64,000 nt of DNA from Phoma sp. XZ068. Its lineage: Eukaryota; Ascomycota; Dothideomycetes; Pleosporales; Didymellaceae. Positions 1 to 9,762 of the stretch are shown piece after piece. The stretch covers positions 248,001-312,000 of the forward strand of contig RBKR01000010.1 of assembly GCA_004835665.1 (NCBI GenBank), written 5' to 3'. A program made the position numbers and the translations under genes. Each line of letters opens with the position of its first letter. Position 1 is the stretch's first letter. The notes under the pieces are model-generated. The model worked only from the letters and a program-made list of their open reading frames with translations. It was not told where the DNA came from and did no database searches.

Positions 1-1173
1 ACGAGCGGTATTTTTTCCGAGTAGCCTGTCGCTTTGGCAGCTCGAACGGGATAGGGCAATAATGCGGACCCCAGCTACGTAGCCAACAGCGGAGAACCCG
101 CGATGTAGACGACAGGGTCTCTTCGCATCTGTCCAACGCGCGACTAGTAAGCTCAACGAGCGTCAAGAGCTTTGCCTCTGTAGCTGAGCAGCTACTCCAC
201 TCGGAGCCGTTCCACGATCCTAGGTAGAGGGCCTGGTGTTTATGCGAAGGAAGCTGAGATGTAGCAGCAATCACATTCAATGGTCTGCGTACGAACCAAC
301 GCGGCCACCCGCACTCACGAAGCCAGCGCGTATTCTCGTCATGCAATAGCTTGTCTGGGAGACACACGTTTGCATGGGCTTCATTAGCAAGCCGGTGCTC
401 CTCTTCGTCCTCCATACGGAGAAGCTCTGCCAGATCTGGGTCGCAGCAACCTTCTTCTTCTTCTTCCAGCCGCATCGACTGTTCATGATCCCTTTGCTCT
501 CCCTCGTATTCCGCTTCTACAGACTCGACGCTGTTCGTCTGAGTGTGGTCTACGCGCCAGTATTGCCCTGTCTTCCTGTGCGCGATCCATTGATGAAGGA
601 AGCATGAAACATCCTTCCTATGAACGATTGTATTCCTCAGACTGTGAGTTTTATTGAGGTGCTTCCGAAATTCTCCCCAATTGACTGTAAGCCAGATACA
701 ATGTGGGCAGCTGAACCCCCTTACAGGAGCCGCCAGGAACGGCAACACTTGGCTGTCGTTTGGAAGTGGGACGATGTTCGAGTCTTCCTGCGCTACGGGA
801 AGATGTTCGTATCGGCGAAGTATAGCTGTGGACAGCTTGCTGCTGATGTTGTGATGTCGTTGGAGATGATTGGGAAGCACCTTTCGGGGAATGGCGCTTC
901 TGCAGAGTGTCCAATAAAGATAGCCATGTGATGGCAGATAGGAAATGATGTCTGGCGTTTCCCTCGCTTCTACCTAAAAGCAAGCAGTCAATCAATCTGA
1001 GGATACTGGCATAGTTGCCCGCCTACCTGCCTCAGCGAGAAGAGAAAGGGGGTTTGGAAGGCCAGACTGCAACGTGCAGCAGCTAGGATTGACAGGATGT
1101 CCTGTATAGATTTTCCACGTACGAGACATGGACTAGAATCAGTGCTTCCGCCCCGTGGTTGCAGCAGTTGCAA
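1..1173 (-). CDS. OrsD-like (PF12013/DUF3505-type) zinc-finger protein, 5' part, runs off the window
   Basis: The minus strand is open without a stop from 973 down to position 1. Going downstream it shows a first region with a Cys pair and HL...HH pattern (about 880-930). A second, C2H2-like unit follows (GFSCPHC ... FRKHLNKTH, about 650-718), then a Trp-rich stretch (HRKTGQYWRV, about 550-580), an acidic Glu-rich linker and a WLRECGWPRWF motif (about 310-345). This order is what I know from fungal OrsD/DUF3505 proteins, named after OrsD of the Aspergillus orsellinic acid cluster; the molecular role is unknown. A 53-bp intron at 974-1026 (donor GTAGGC, acceptor TTTTAG) joins this frame in phase 0 to an upstream ORF with a start near 1173. 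The first exon is the least certain part. The gene is 3' truncated by the window edge. Confidence 0.65.
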
Positions 1174-1297
1174 CAGATGGGAGGTTCAGCACGGCAGTGG
1201 AGGTTACGGAGTCAAGATGGCTCAAAGGGGTAAGTGCAGGGGTAGACGTGGAGTCCATCCGCGACTAGTACAAAATAAGGCAAAAAGGGTCCGTGCT

Positions 1298-1331
1298 GGT
1301 ACTCCAACCTGTCGGTTCCCTGCCATGTAGG
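1298..1331. repeat. 34-bp direct repeat, left copy
   Basis: This sequence, starting GGTACTCCAACCTGTCGGTT, is identical to 4366-4399. The two copies bracket the AT-rich block. The repeat itself has normal base composition, unlike the block it borders. Confidence 0.9.
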
Positions 1332-1371
1332 TACTAGAGGCTATAATAGCCTATAATACTATAAAATAGTA

Positions 1372-3232
1372 ACGTACCTCACGGGCGAGTGACCGGCCCG
1401 GGCGAGTGACCGGATTTCGCCAAGCCCCCACCAAACTTTACACAACTCGCGATGTCTCAACGCAAGAAGGCTCAAAACGTCTCAAAGGAATCAGATATAC
1501 AGCTTGCCATTCAGGCTCTTAAACAAGACGCGACTCTTACTGTGCCGCGCGCTGCAACGATCTATAAGGTGTCGGAGAGGACACTAAGACGACGACGCGC
1601 TGGAACGCTCTCACGACGCGATTGCAAGGTCAACTCAATAAAGCTGACAAGCACTGAAGAGCTGGTGATTGTCCAGCATGTATTGAAGCTGGATGAGCGA
1701 GGATATCCGCCTCGGCTCACTGATGTAGAGGATATGGCCAACTCTCTGCTCGCAGAGCGCAACCAACCACCTGTTGGCAAGAAGTGGGCTGGCACGTTCG
1801 TGAAGCGTCGCCCAGAGCTTACAGTTAAGTTTAATCGAAAGTACGATTACAAGAGAGCCCTCTGTGAGGATCCTGAGGTGATCCAGGGCTGGTTCCGCCT
1901 GGTGGAGAATACCAAAGCCAAGTATGGCATCCTGGACGAAGACACGTACAACTTCGACGAGTCTGGCTTCATGATGGGCGTTATATCAACAGGAGCTGTT
2001 GTCACAGGCTCTGAGCGTCGAGGAAGGCCAAAGACAGTGCAACAGGGCGACCGAGAGTGGACTAGTATCATCGAAGGCATCAACGCGATGGGGTGGGCCA
2101 TCCCACCCTTCATCATCTTCAAAGGCAAGCACCACCTCTCCGCCTGGTACAAGGAGCCAAGCATACCTGGAAACTGGGTTATTAATGTCTCTGAGAACGG
2201 CTGGACCAACAACGAGCTTGGATTGAAGTGGCTAAAGCACTTTGACAAGCACACAAAGGAGCGCACTGTTAGCAGCCATCGGCTGCTTATTCTAGACGGC
2301 CATGAGAGCCACAACTCAGTTGATTTCCACAAATACTGCGAGAAACACAAGATTATCACCTTATGTATGCCCCCGCACTCGTCGCACCTATTGCAGCCAC
2401 TTGACGTGGGCTGTTTTTCCCCCTTGAAGAAGGCCTACGGTCGCCAAGCTGAGCTCCTGATGCGCAACAAGATTACTCGCATCTCAAAACCTGAGTTCTT
2501 GCCGTGCTTCAAAGCAGCTTTTAACGCGTCAATTACAGAGAGCAATATCCAGGGAGGCTTTAGAGGCGCTGGCTTAGTTCCCTTCAATCCAGAGGCTGTG
2601 ATATCAAAGCTCGAAGTGCGCCTATGCACTCCACCACTACCTACTGTGGAGGAGAGTACGTGGCACTCTCAGACCCCAAGCAACACCCTAGAATTTGGAT
2701 CGCAATCGAAGCTGATTCGAGAGAGGATCCAGAGACATGGCGATAGCTCGCCAACATCCATGGTTGATGCCCTTAATCGGCTCACCAAAGGCGCGGAGAT
2801 GATGGCGCATTCACTGGTGTTAGTGCGCAACCAGGTTGCTGAGCTTCAAGCCGCCAATGAGGCCGCTACACGCCGTAAATCACACAAGAGGAAGCGAATC
2901 CAGATAGACGGGACCCTTATAGTTACTGAGGGAGTGCGCTTAACTACTCTTAAGGAGTTTAACGCCCGTAGCGATGGGAAGAGAGCAAGTAAGAAGGCTC
3001 GCGTTGAAACAGGCACTCAGTCTTCAAGACGCTGCGGCACGTGTGGTGAGGCAGGGTACAACGCGCGAACGTGCAGGAACGATGCGCAAGGTACTATAGA
3101 GTAGATTAACATACTGTAGAGTATAGTAAGACTTAGTTCTGTACTGCAGTGTTACAAAGTAGTTGTGGTGTTCGTGGGGCTTGGCGAAATCCGGTCACTC
3201 GCCCAGGCCGGTCACTCGCCCGTGAGGTACGT
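1372..3232 (+). mobile_element. Intact Fot1/pogo-type DNA transposon (copy A1)
   Basis: The element is 1861 bp with inverted repeats of about 56 bp beginning ACGTACCTCACGGGCGAGTG. Each repeat holds two direct copies of a GGGCGAGTGACCGG word. It is flanked by the TA dinucleotide on both sides (1370-1371 and 3233-3234), the target duplication expected of Tc1/mariner-pogo elements. One uninterrupted transposase gene fills it. It sits in the AT-rich block. Related degraded copies lie at 8118-9370 and 55545-56574. Confidence 0.95.
1452..3104 (+). CDS. Fot1/pogo-family transposase (copy A1)
   Basis: This 550-residue protein cuts and pastes its own element. An N-terminal helix-turn-helix (residues about 15-50, ending in an Arg-rich RTLRRRRAG) and a CENP-B/Tc5-type DNA-binding segment (about 65-135) are followed by a DDE_1 catalytic core. 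The three acidic residues are visible in YNFDESGF, LILDGHESH and LQPLDVG, with 35 residues between the second and third (DD35D). The C-terminus carries a zinc-knuckle-like CGTCGEAGYNARTC in which the His normally expected after AG is Tyr. ATG at 1452 follows the 5' inverted repeat by about 25 bp and there is no competing start. No intron is needed. The frame is complete, so the copy could be autonomous apart from the altered knuckle. Confidence 0.95.
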   Translation: MSQRKKAQNVSKESDIQLAIQALKQDATLTVPRAATIYKVSERTLRRRRAGTLSRRDCKVNSIKLTSTEELVIVQHVLKLDERGYPPRLTDVEDMANSLLAERNQPPVGKKWAGTFVKRRPELTVKFNRKYDYKRALCEDPEVIQGWFRLVENTKAKYGILDEDTYNFDESGFMMGVISTGAVVTGSERRGRPKTVQQGDREWTSIIEGINAMGWAIPPFIIFKGKHHLSAWYKEPSIPGNWVINVSENGWTNNELGLKWLKHFDKHTKERTVSSHRLLILDGHESHNSVDFHKYCEKHKIITLCMPPHSSHLLQPLDVGCFSPLKKAYGRQAELLMRNKITRISKPEFLPCFKAAFNASITESNIQGGFRGAGLVPFNPEAVISKLEVRLCTPPLPTVEESTWHSQTPSNTLEFGSQSKLIRERIQRHGDSSPTSMVDALNRLTKGAEMMAHSLVLVRNQVAELQAANEAATRRKSHKRKRIQIDGTLIVTEGVRLTTLKEFNARSDGKRASKKARVETGTQSSRRCGTCGEAGYNARTCRNDAQGTIE

Positions 3233-4365
3233 TATAGAAAGCCTATAGGTATACTATTAATAATAGTAGAAGATACTAGAGGCTATAATAGCCTATAATA
3301 TTATAAAATAGTATAGAAAGGTTATAAGAGTAGAATTTAAATAAACTATAACTATTAATAGCTACTAAAGCAGCAGAAAACTAGGTATTATCCTATATAT
3401 ACTAAAAGGGGCTATATTACTCTATTATATACTATTTTACTCTAGAATTACTAAATACACCTTAGAATACTTTAAAACTACTTATTATCTTTTATAACTT
3501 AGTAGCCTTAGCTAGAAGCTTATTATACTTTCTATTTTTTATATTTATATACTTAGTAATCTTACTCTTATTAGTAGTAGACTTACTAGCCTTAGAGAGG
3601 TAGAGTTCCTTAATCTTACTTATAAGAATAGTAGCTTTAGCCTCTAGATTATACTTCTTACTATTAATAAGAATACTTTTAGCCTATAATAGATTAGAAT
3701 AGTCTAAAGTAGCTTAAAAGAAAAAAAACTAACTTTCTTAGTAGAAGAAGTAGCCTTAGCAGCTACCTACTACTTAAGCTTATACTTATTACCTTTAGCT
3801 TTAGCCTATATAGTAACTTTATTATACTTTTAGCTAATAGAGTATACCTTAGTTATAGAGTTATTTTTAAAGCTTTAAATACCTAAGTATAAGAAGAGGT
3901 TATTAGTATAAGGCTTAAACTCTTTAAAAAGGTTAGTAATAGTTAGAAATAAGTAGTAAAGAGGTAAACTACCTTACTCTTTAATTATCTTAGTAAGTTA
4001 GTATAATTTAGAGAGTAAATTACCTATAGCCTTAACCTTTATACTCTTAAGAACTTTTATAGCTAGAAGCTAGGCTTTAGTATATATATTAGAGGTAAGA
4101 GTAGTAAAATATATATAAATATTATTAATCTAGTTAAAGATAGCTTTAAAAGGCTATAATAGGTTAAAATAGCCTATATTAGTTAATACTAACCTAGAAT
4201 AGAGATATATACTATAAAGTAGTCTAAATTACTAAAAAAGTACCTTATATAGTATATAGTCTAGATATTTTTACTAGCCTTAACTTTATAGATCTAGGTA
4301 TAGTAAAGGTACTAATTAGTGTTAGTAACTAGAGAGAAGTAGTAGCCTAGAGTACTAGTAAAGTA

Positions 4366-4399
4366 GGTACTCCAACCTGTCGGTTCCCTGCCATGTAGG
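4366..4399. repeat. 34-bp direct repeat, right copy
   Basis: Identical to 1298-1331. To the right, sequence returns to normal composition and within about 70 bp enters the dispersed repeat R. Confidence 0.9.
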
Positions 4400-4464
4400 C
4401 AGGAATAGCATCTTCTCTTTTCTCGTCGTTGTGTATCAGGAAGAGCTGCTCTAGCTCGGACTGT

Positions 4465-5290
4465 GCCAGCCTTACTGTACTGTCTACAGGATTTGATCGC
4501 GCTTGAGGGCTCGTTCTGATACGAGAATGAAGTATGACTACGGTTATCACATTCAAGCGAAGAGGGATCTTCCGTACAGCACCACCTCGTCATCGTCTAA
4601 GCAGGCACGTGTTGCACGCTGATTACTATCAGTGCAAGGCCTTGTGACAAGCAAAGTCCTTTGTTGTGTACATTTCTCCTGGCTAAAGCCACATTGGAAA
4701 GCATTGCGAGTCAGTAGTTGGGCTTAGCGCAGACGCTATGATGTAAACCAAGGTGATTGTCGGGGCTGCACTTCTCGCTTGCTCTGACAAGGCTTATAAG
4801 GAGAACTTTGAATTCCAGCACCCTGTCCCTCGTGGAATAATACTTGCGATATGATGGCTTATTGTTGTTGAAAGGATTGGGGTTTCGCCACGATTGGATG
4901 ATCGTGCTCGGCTTATTTTTGCGTTGATGTAATAGCCACGCAGCTGTCTCTGTCATCACCAGTTCCTCTGCCTTACGATCAAACCATCTCTAAGCTCCGT
5001 CTGCGGTCATTGTGGCTTACAGTGTTTATGTGGTACGTAATGACAAGTAGATATTATGCGTAAAGCTGATGGTTATGACATAAACAGCTGTAAGAGGTGA
5101 CACTTCTTCCTTCTTTAGCTTGATGATAATGATGATTAAGTTATGCTGACCGTCAGTACCTGCGCGCTAAGAATATCATGCTGACCATTGTGCTGTGCTG
5201 ACAATGGCGCTTACCGTAAGCATCTTTCTAACAGTAAGCGTCGCCCTGATGAGCTTGGCAACATGCGAATGCTGCTGGTAAGCGTTCGCG
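4465..5290 (+). repeat. Dispersed repeat R, copy R-1 (3' part, uninterrupted)
   Basis: This stretch matches 15850-16540 plus 19702-19826 in reverse orientation. Its start (about 4490-4710) also matches 20310-20594 and 61295-61350 in forward orientation. It has no convincing gene. Near 5200 it contains a short palindrome (CTTACCGTAAG) followed by a second CAGTAAGCG word. The copy is important because 4615-4640 preserves the empty target site of the two-gene Tc1/mariner element found at 16541. Family identity is unknown. Copies R-3 and R-4 add an upstream half, so the full unit is at least about 1.2 kb. Confidence 0.8.
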
Positions 5291-6403
5291 ACCTGAAGAT
5301 GCCTCTACAGATTGCTGCACGTCGCACGTGTACCCAAATCAGTACCAGTTGTTTCACGGCTCTCGTAGCCGCTTTGTCTGCATAATTACGCGATTGTGAT
5401 GAAGATGGTCAGCACTTTGTTTGTGCGAACCCAGAGGGTGTATGGACGACGGCACAGGCTACAAAGAGGCACGCGTGATATGTAGCGTGTGAGCAGAGAC
5501 TATTTCATTCACCGTTACAATGGTTTGCTCTGGTGCATTTGTGGTGGTGGTTCGAAGAACAACAGTCTTGCTCGAGTTTCCATAGATGACTCTTGGACAT
5601 GGTTATTTGCAGAATACAAAAGACCACAATGACTGACGACGCATCGCGTGCATGCAGGCGCCCTGGATACATGTGCGCGTCTCTGCCAGTGCACAGCCAA
5701 TCTGCGAACTACCGTTTCTAGTAGAACGCGTGATGGCACTGTGTCGATAAGGCGAGCACGCCTTTGCATTGCCTATCTAAAGAGCGTGTCAGGGTGCGAA
5801 GCAGAACCCAAAGGAATCTAGAGAGCTGCGGAGCTTTCCAGGTGTCCGCTTGAAGTGATATAATCTCTCAGAGGGCCAGAAATTGTGACGTTTTCTTAAG
5901 GAGAGTACTGTTGGCTAGTATTGAGTGTATATTCCTAACAATCATTTCCAGTGCAGACGGTGGTTTCCCACAATCGTGGTTTTCCAGTGTTGGTTTTCCA
6001 CGATGTTGGTTTCTACAATCATATTGATTATGCTAGGTGATTATGCTTACACTGCTGCCTTTCCAATGCTTACAGGAAAACTAGACTACCTGCAGTTGTT
6101 TTGATTGTGTACTCTGTGATACGTAAAGTAGGGAGTGTCTTCGCGGTCAAGAAGTAGCCTCATACAAGCCAGCGCTCTTCTTGTATGTGTTGTCAGCACT
6201 TTTCAGTAAGCGTCTCAAGTAGTCTGGACGTTTATTTCTGGCAAGCCCGTTCTCTGCGTCAGATAGTGTAATGTTGGTCTACTGTAGTATCTGTTAGATA
6301 GATCATTCTGCTTGGCTAGCTTTCATTGTAGTCGTGGCCTACTAGCATATCGATCAAAGGTTGAAACGTATTGAACACCGTCTTTGACCGACAGCACCGA
6401 ACC
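5291..6403. other. Intergenic, no supported gene
   Basis: Only short frames with frequent stops occur. A GTTTTCCAC-type word recurs near 5960-6010. I see no RNA gene or transposon end. Confidence 0.5.
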
Positions 6404-7327
6404 ATGACTGGAAAGGAGCTTTCCGGCTACCATGCACTCCTCCACTCTTTAGACAAAGACCTGCTCGATGCCATACCCGACGAAAATTTCGTTTGTTTCA
6501 AGACTCTAGAGGCTCGTTTCTACCGCTCTCTGCCAGAGAAACTGCTCATTGGTCACCATGTCAACACTTCGTATCCGATATACGCATGTTGGCGACAATA
6601 CGGTAACACACAACGGGCCAGCCTCTTTACTGCGGCAGACGGTGACCAGAGGCAAATCAGCCTATCAGATCTAGCTCAACATAGCATCAGCCATCCTCTC
6701 GACAAAACGTACCCCAAAGGCCTTACAAAACTTGATGTTCCGGGCACCCTGCGATTCACGACCCTAGTCCGGTATTACTTCATCGCAGTGAGGCACGCTG
6801 AGTGCGATATGCTGAAGCACGCGGAATTGTTCAAAATTCGTCTTAATGCTACACTGGAGTGGATGGAGAAATACAGACTGTACAAAACATTGTGCAGCCC
6901 AGATGTGACCGGATCAGGCGTCGTGCATTGCAGCGAAGTTAGTAGCAATGAAGAGTGTACACCCACCGGTTGCAGCAACACAGCGTGCAGAAAGATCCCG
7001 ATCAAGGGAAATGGGATTGAGGAGACAAGAAAACATTCGAGGGAGACTAAGGGTCAAGCTGATCGACCTGCCGCGGGTATTGATGCAACAAGCTCTGGCG
7101 AGGAAAAGGACCAAGAAGCAGTTAGCAAACAGATCGGTATGGAGCAGCATCTCCGTACCATCGACGCATATGTCAAGTGCAGAATCTCAGCAGAGTCATC
7201 AGATGTCGGCTATGCAAGGACTGATTCTAGTGCGAATGAAGCATGCTTTACAGAATCGCCAGATGGGTTCTATTCGCCAGCCGAGGTACCGCTGCCTGCG
7301 AATCCCACTGCTCAGGACATGGCCTAA
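6404..7327 (+). CDS. Hypothetical protein, 307 aa
   Basis: A single open frame of 307 residues. I chose ATG 6404, which has a good context (ACCATGACT), over an in-frame TTG 33 bases upstream. The first 170 residues look like a folded domain rich in Leu, Tyr and His, ending in a helical stretch (EWMEKYRLYKTL, about residue 155). The last 130 residues are polar and low in hydrophobics, with several Ser, Glu and Lys clusters, and look disordered. I recognise no catalytic motif, signal peptide or membrane segment. A second small frame begins 15 bases after the stop and could be a separate gene or a missed 3' exon. Length and absence of stops support coding; function unknown. Confidence 0.6.
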   Translation: MTGKELSGYHALLHSLDKDLLDAIPDENFVCFKTLEARFYRSLPEKLLIGHHVNTSYPIYACWRQYGNTQRASLFTAADGDQRQISLSDLAQHSISHPLDKTYPKGLTKLDVPGTLRFTTLVRYYFIAVRHAECDMLKHAELFKIRLNATLEWMEKYRLYKTLCSPDVTGSGVVHCSEVSSNEECTPTGCSNTACRKIPIKGNGIEETRKHSRETKGQADRPAAGIDATSSGEEKDQEAVSKQIGMEQHLRTIDAYVKCRISAESSDVGYARTDSSANEACFTESPDGFYSPAEVPLPANPTAQDMA

Positions 7328-7342
7328 CATGGAGGTACGGTC

Positions 7343-7567
7343 ATGTCGCAACATAGTCGGAATAAACGGAAGAGGGGATCTTGCAGTTCAGTCTCCAGTA
7401 AGGGCAGTGAAGATGATATGACAAAGCGGGCCAATCTACAGCCGCAAAATACCAAGTGCACAACGGTCAGGACTTCCGGCGGCCGTGTGCCAAGGGTGCG
7501 TCGCTACCCGGGCCAGACTGCCGCAGTCAGGCCCGGGAGGAATTTCATCCGACAATGGGGCTCTTGA
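7343..7567 (+). CDS. Small basic ORF, 74 aa, doubtful
   Basis: The frame begins with ATG 7343, just after the previous gene. It encodes a Ser-, Arg- and Lys-rich peptide (NKRKRGS near the start, which resembles a nuclear localisation signal). It may be a 3' exon of the upstream gene or chance; no family is recognised. Confidence 0.25.
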   Translation: MSQHSRNKRKRGSCSSVSSKGSEDDMTKRANLQPQNTKCTTVRTSGGRVPRVRRYPGQTAAVRPGRNFIRQWGS

Positions 7568-8117
7568 ACCGAGTGTCCTCGCTGACTGATCGCTTCTGGG
7601 TAAGTGGTCTAGCCGCTTGTATCCCTGCAGCTCGCGGTATCCTCGACAGTTTATGGGTCATTATCCAAGGAAAAGAAACAGCGTTATGGGTAGAAAGAAT
7701 TGCATTTAGATTGCGTTGTACAGTTCGTGCGTCATGCGAGTATGGCATCTCGCATTCAGTGTTGGTAGACAGAGAGAGAGAGAGATTCAAGTCGAAATGA
7801 GCGACCTTTGCAGCTTGTGCTTACGTTATATACTTACATTCTAGAAAGTAATTACGTGAGTGAAAGCAATCCGTCTACGAATGGAGCAACAGAATGCGTG
7901 GAATGGAGACATGTGAGCCGTAAAGAAGCAAGGTTGAGGGCAATTCAGTCAGTACACTACAACACTTGGCGCGCCCTACCACATCTTCGGACATTAGAAC
8001 GCCTGATCATTTGTGTCGAGATGTCAAAGATAGATGATGATGCATTCGCAAATGGTATAGACTGAACACCTGCGAAGATGGTGGTGCAGCATGATTGGGA
8101 AGAAATGACGACGAGTG
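7568..8117. other. Intergenic, no supported gene
   Basis: Contains a short GA-repeat run (about 7771-7783). No gene or element end is seen before the truncated transposon at 8118. Confidence 0.5.
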
Positions 8118-9370
8118 TGCAGGCGCACTTCTAGCTTCGATAGCACAGCCTCTGGGTCAAAAGGAACTAAGCCTGCACCTCTAAATCCTCCCTGGATATT
8201 GCTCCTAGTAATTGAGAGGTCAAAAGCTGCTCTAAAGCACGGCAAGAACTCAAGTTTGGTAACGCGAGTAATCTTGTTACGCATTAGCAGCTCAGCTTGG
8301 CGGCCATAGGCCTTCTTCAACGGGCGAAAACACTCAACATCAAGCGGCTGAAGCAGATGCGACGAGTGCGGGGGCATACACAATGTAATAATCTTGTGCT
8401 CCTCGCAGTATTGGTGGAAATTGACTAAGTTGTGACTCTCATGGCCATCTAGAATAAGTAGACGATGGCTGCCAACAGTGCGCTCCTTAATGTGCTCATT
8501 GAAGTGCTGTATCCACTTGAAACCAAGCTCGTTGTTGCTCCAACCGTTCTCAGACACGCTCATAATCCAGTTGTCAGGTACAATTGGCCCCTTATACCAG
8601 GCAGACAGATGGTGCTTGCCTTGGAAGATGATGAAGGGTGGGATAGCCCAACCCATCGCGTTGACGCCTTGGATATCGCTGGTCCACTCACGGTCGCCCT
8701 GCTGCACGGTCTTTGGTCGTCCGCGACGCTCAGAGCCTGTGACAACAGCTCCTGTTGACATCACGCCTATCATGAAGCCAGACTCGTCAAAGTTGTAGGT
8801 GTCTTCGTCTAGGATACCATACTTGGCTTTGGTATTCTTGATTAGACGGGGCCAGGCACCCAATCACCTCAGGATCCTCAAATTTTGCTCTGCTGTAGTC
8901 GTACTTTCGAATAAATCTGATTTTGAGCTCCGCTCGGCGCTTGACGAACGTGCCAGCCCAGTTCTTGCCAACAGGTAGTTGGTGACGCTCAGCGAGCAGA
9001 GAATTGGCCATATCCTCTACATCAGCAAGCCGCGGCGGGTATCCTCGCTCGTCCAGCTTGATTATATGCTGGACAATCACCTCCTCTTCAGCACTTGTCA
9101 GCTTCATTGAGTTGGCTGAGCAATCGCGTCGTGAGCGCGTTCCCGCGCGTCTTCGTCTTAGCGTGCTTTCTGCCACCTTATAGACTGCTCCAGCGCGCGG
9201 CACAGTAAGACTCATGTCTTTTTGAAGGGCCTGGAGAGCTAGCTGAATATCAGACTCTTTTGAGATAGTTTTAGCTTGGTTACGTTGGGACATTGCGGGT
9301 TGTGTGAAGTTTGGTGTGGTCTTGGCAAAATCCGGTCACTCGCCCGGGGCCGGTCACTCGCCCGTGAGTA
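8118..9370 (-). pseudogene. Truncated, frameshifted pogo element (copy A2)
   Basis: Minus-strand relative of the element at 1372. The right inverted repeat (about 9335-9370) matches copy A1, including the doubled GGGCGAGTGACCGG word, but the last bases differ and no clear TA duplication remains. The transposase starts at 9293 and matches A1 until about 8865. There a one-base net insertion shifts the frame, and the DDE core continues in another frame to about 8118. The catalytic motifs YNFDESGF, LILDGHESH and LQPLDVE are still readable. After residue equivalents of about 400, homology stops abruptly, so the C-terminal zinc-knuckle region and the left inverted repeat are missing. This copy cannot make an active enzyme. 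Confidence 0.9.
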
Positions 9371-9762
9371 CAGGCTACTGTTGCTGTACCTATAACAAGC
9401 CTACCTAGCGCATAACCTTCTATCAACATAGAATGCAAACTAGTCTTTGATAATCTAAGTATAAAGGAGTGCTTCAGAAAATGCGTGCTGCAGTAGAGCC
9501 GTGTGTATCTAATCATTAGCTAAGCATAGTTACCAACATACTGCTTCGCGAGCTCACGCGTGAAGCATGCAGGAACTTTTGCTATCACACTATATTGGCA
9601 ATAACCAGCTCAGCGCCTGAAGTTAGCCACCTCAGCTCTCGTTGGTATGTGATTCACTGAACAAATGAACTTGGCAGTCGCTGGATCAATCCGCCTGCGC
9701 CCACTTGGAAAACTGCACATAGGGGTCAACGGCCACACACGACACACGATGCAACACCACAC
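9371..9762. other. Intergenic; possible extra 3' exon of the next gene
   Basis: No independent gene. On the minus strand a strong donor (GTAAGTG, 9757-9763) overlaps the stop of the following gene. An acceptor near 9716 would extend it by about 33 codons, so the last exon may lie here. Confidence 0.35.

Larger units (their letters stand above)
1332..4365. repeat. AT-rich, probably RIP-mutated block carrying an intact pogo element
   Basis: Excluding the pogo insertion (1372-3232), about 1.17 kb here consists almost only of A and T with scattered AG and CT. It is full of TA-rich words such as CTATAATAG and has no usable reading frame. The first 40 bp (1332-1371) are repeated imperfectly at 3273-3310, showing internal tandem structure. 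Such composition is typical of repeats altered by RIP in ascomycetes (C-to-T changes favoured at CpA); that cause is inference. I cannot recognise the original element. The pogo insertion within it is not AT-rich and keeps a full ORF, so it arrived later. Confidence 0.7.

Noticed and set aside
651..995. Open frames of 100-115 codons on both strands
   Set aside because: They overlap the OrsD-like frame, which has clear Cys/His motifs in a third frame; these are its shadows.
1372..3232. Naming the element after a published wheat-pathogen transposon of similar size
   Set aside because: The length is suggestive, but I cannot compare sequences here, so no family name is assigned.
3540..4200. Possible tandem array or CRISPR-like pattern in the AT-rich block
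   Set aside because: The repeated AT words are irregular in length and spacing; composition bias explains them.
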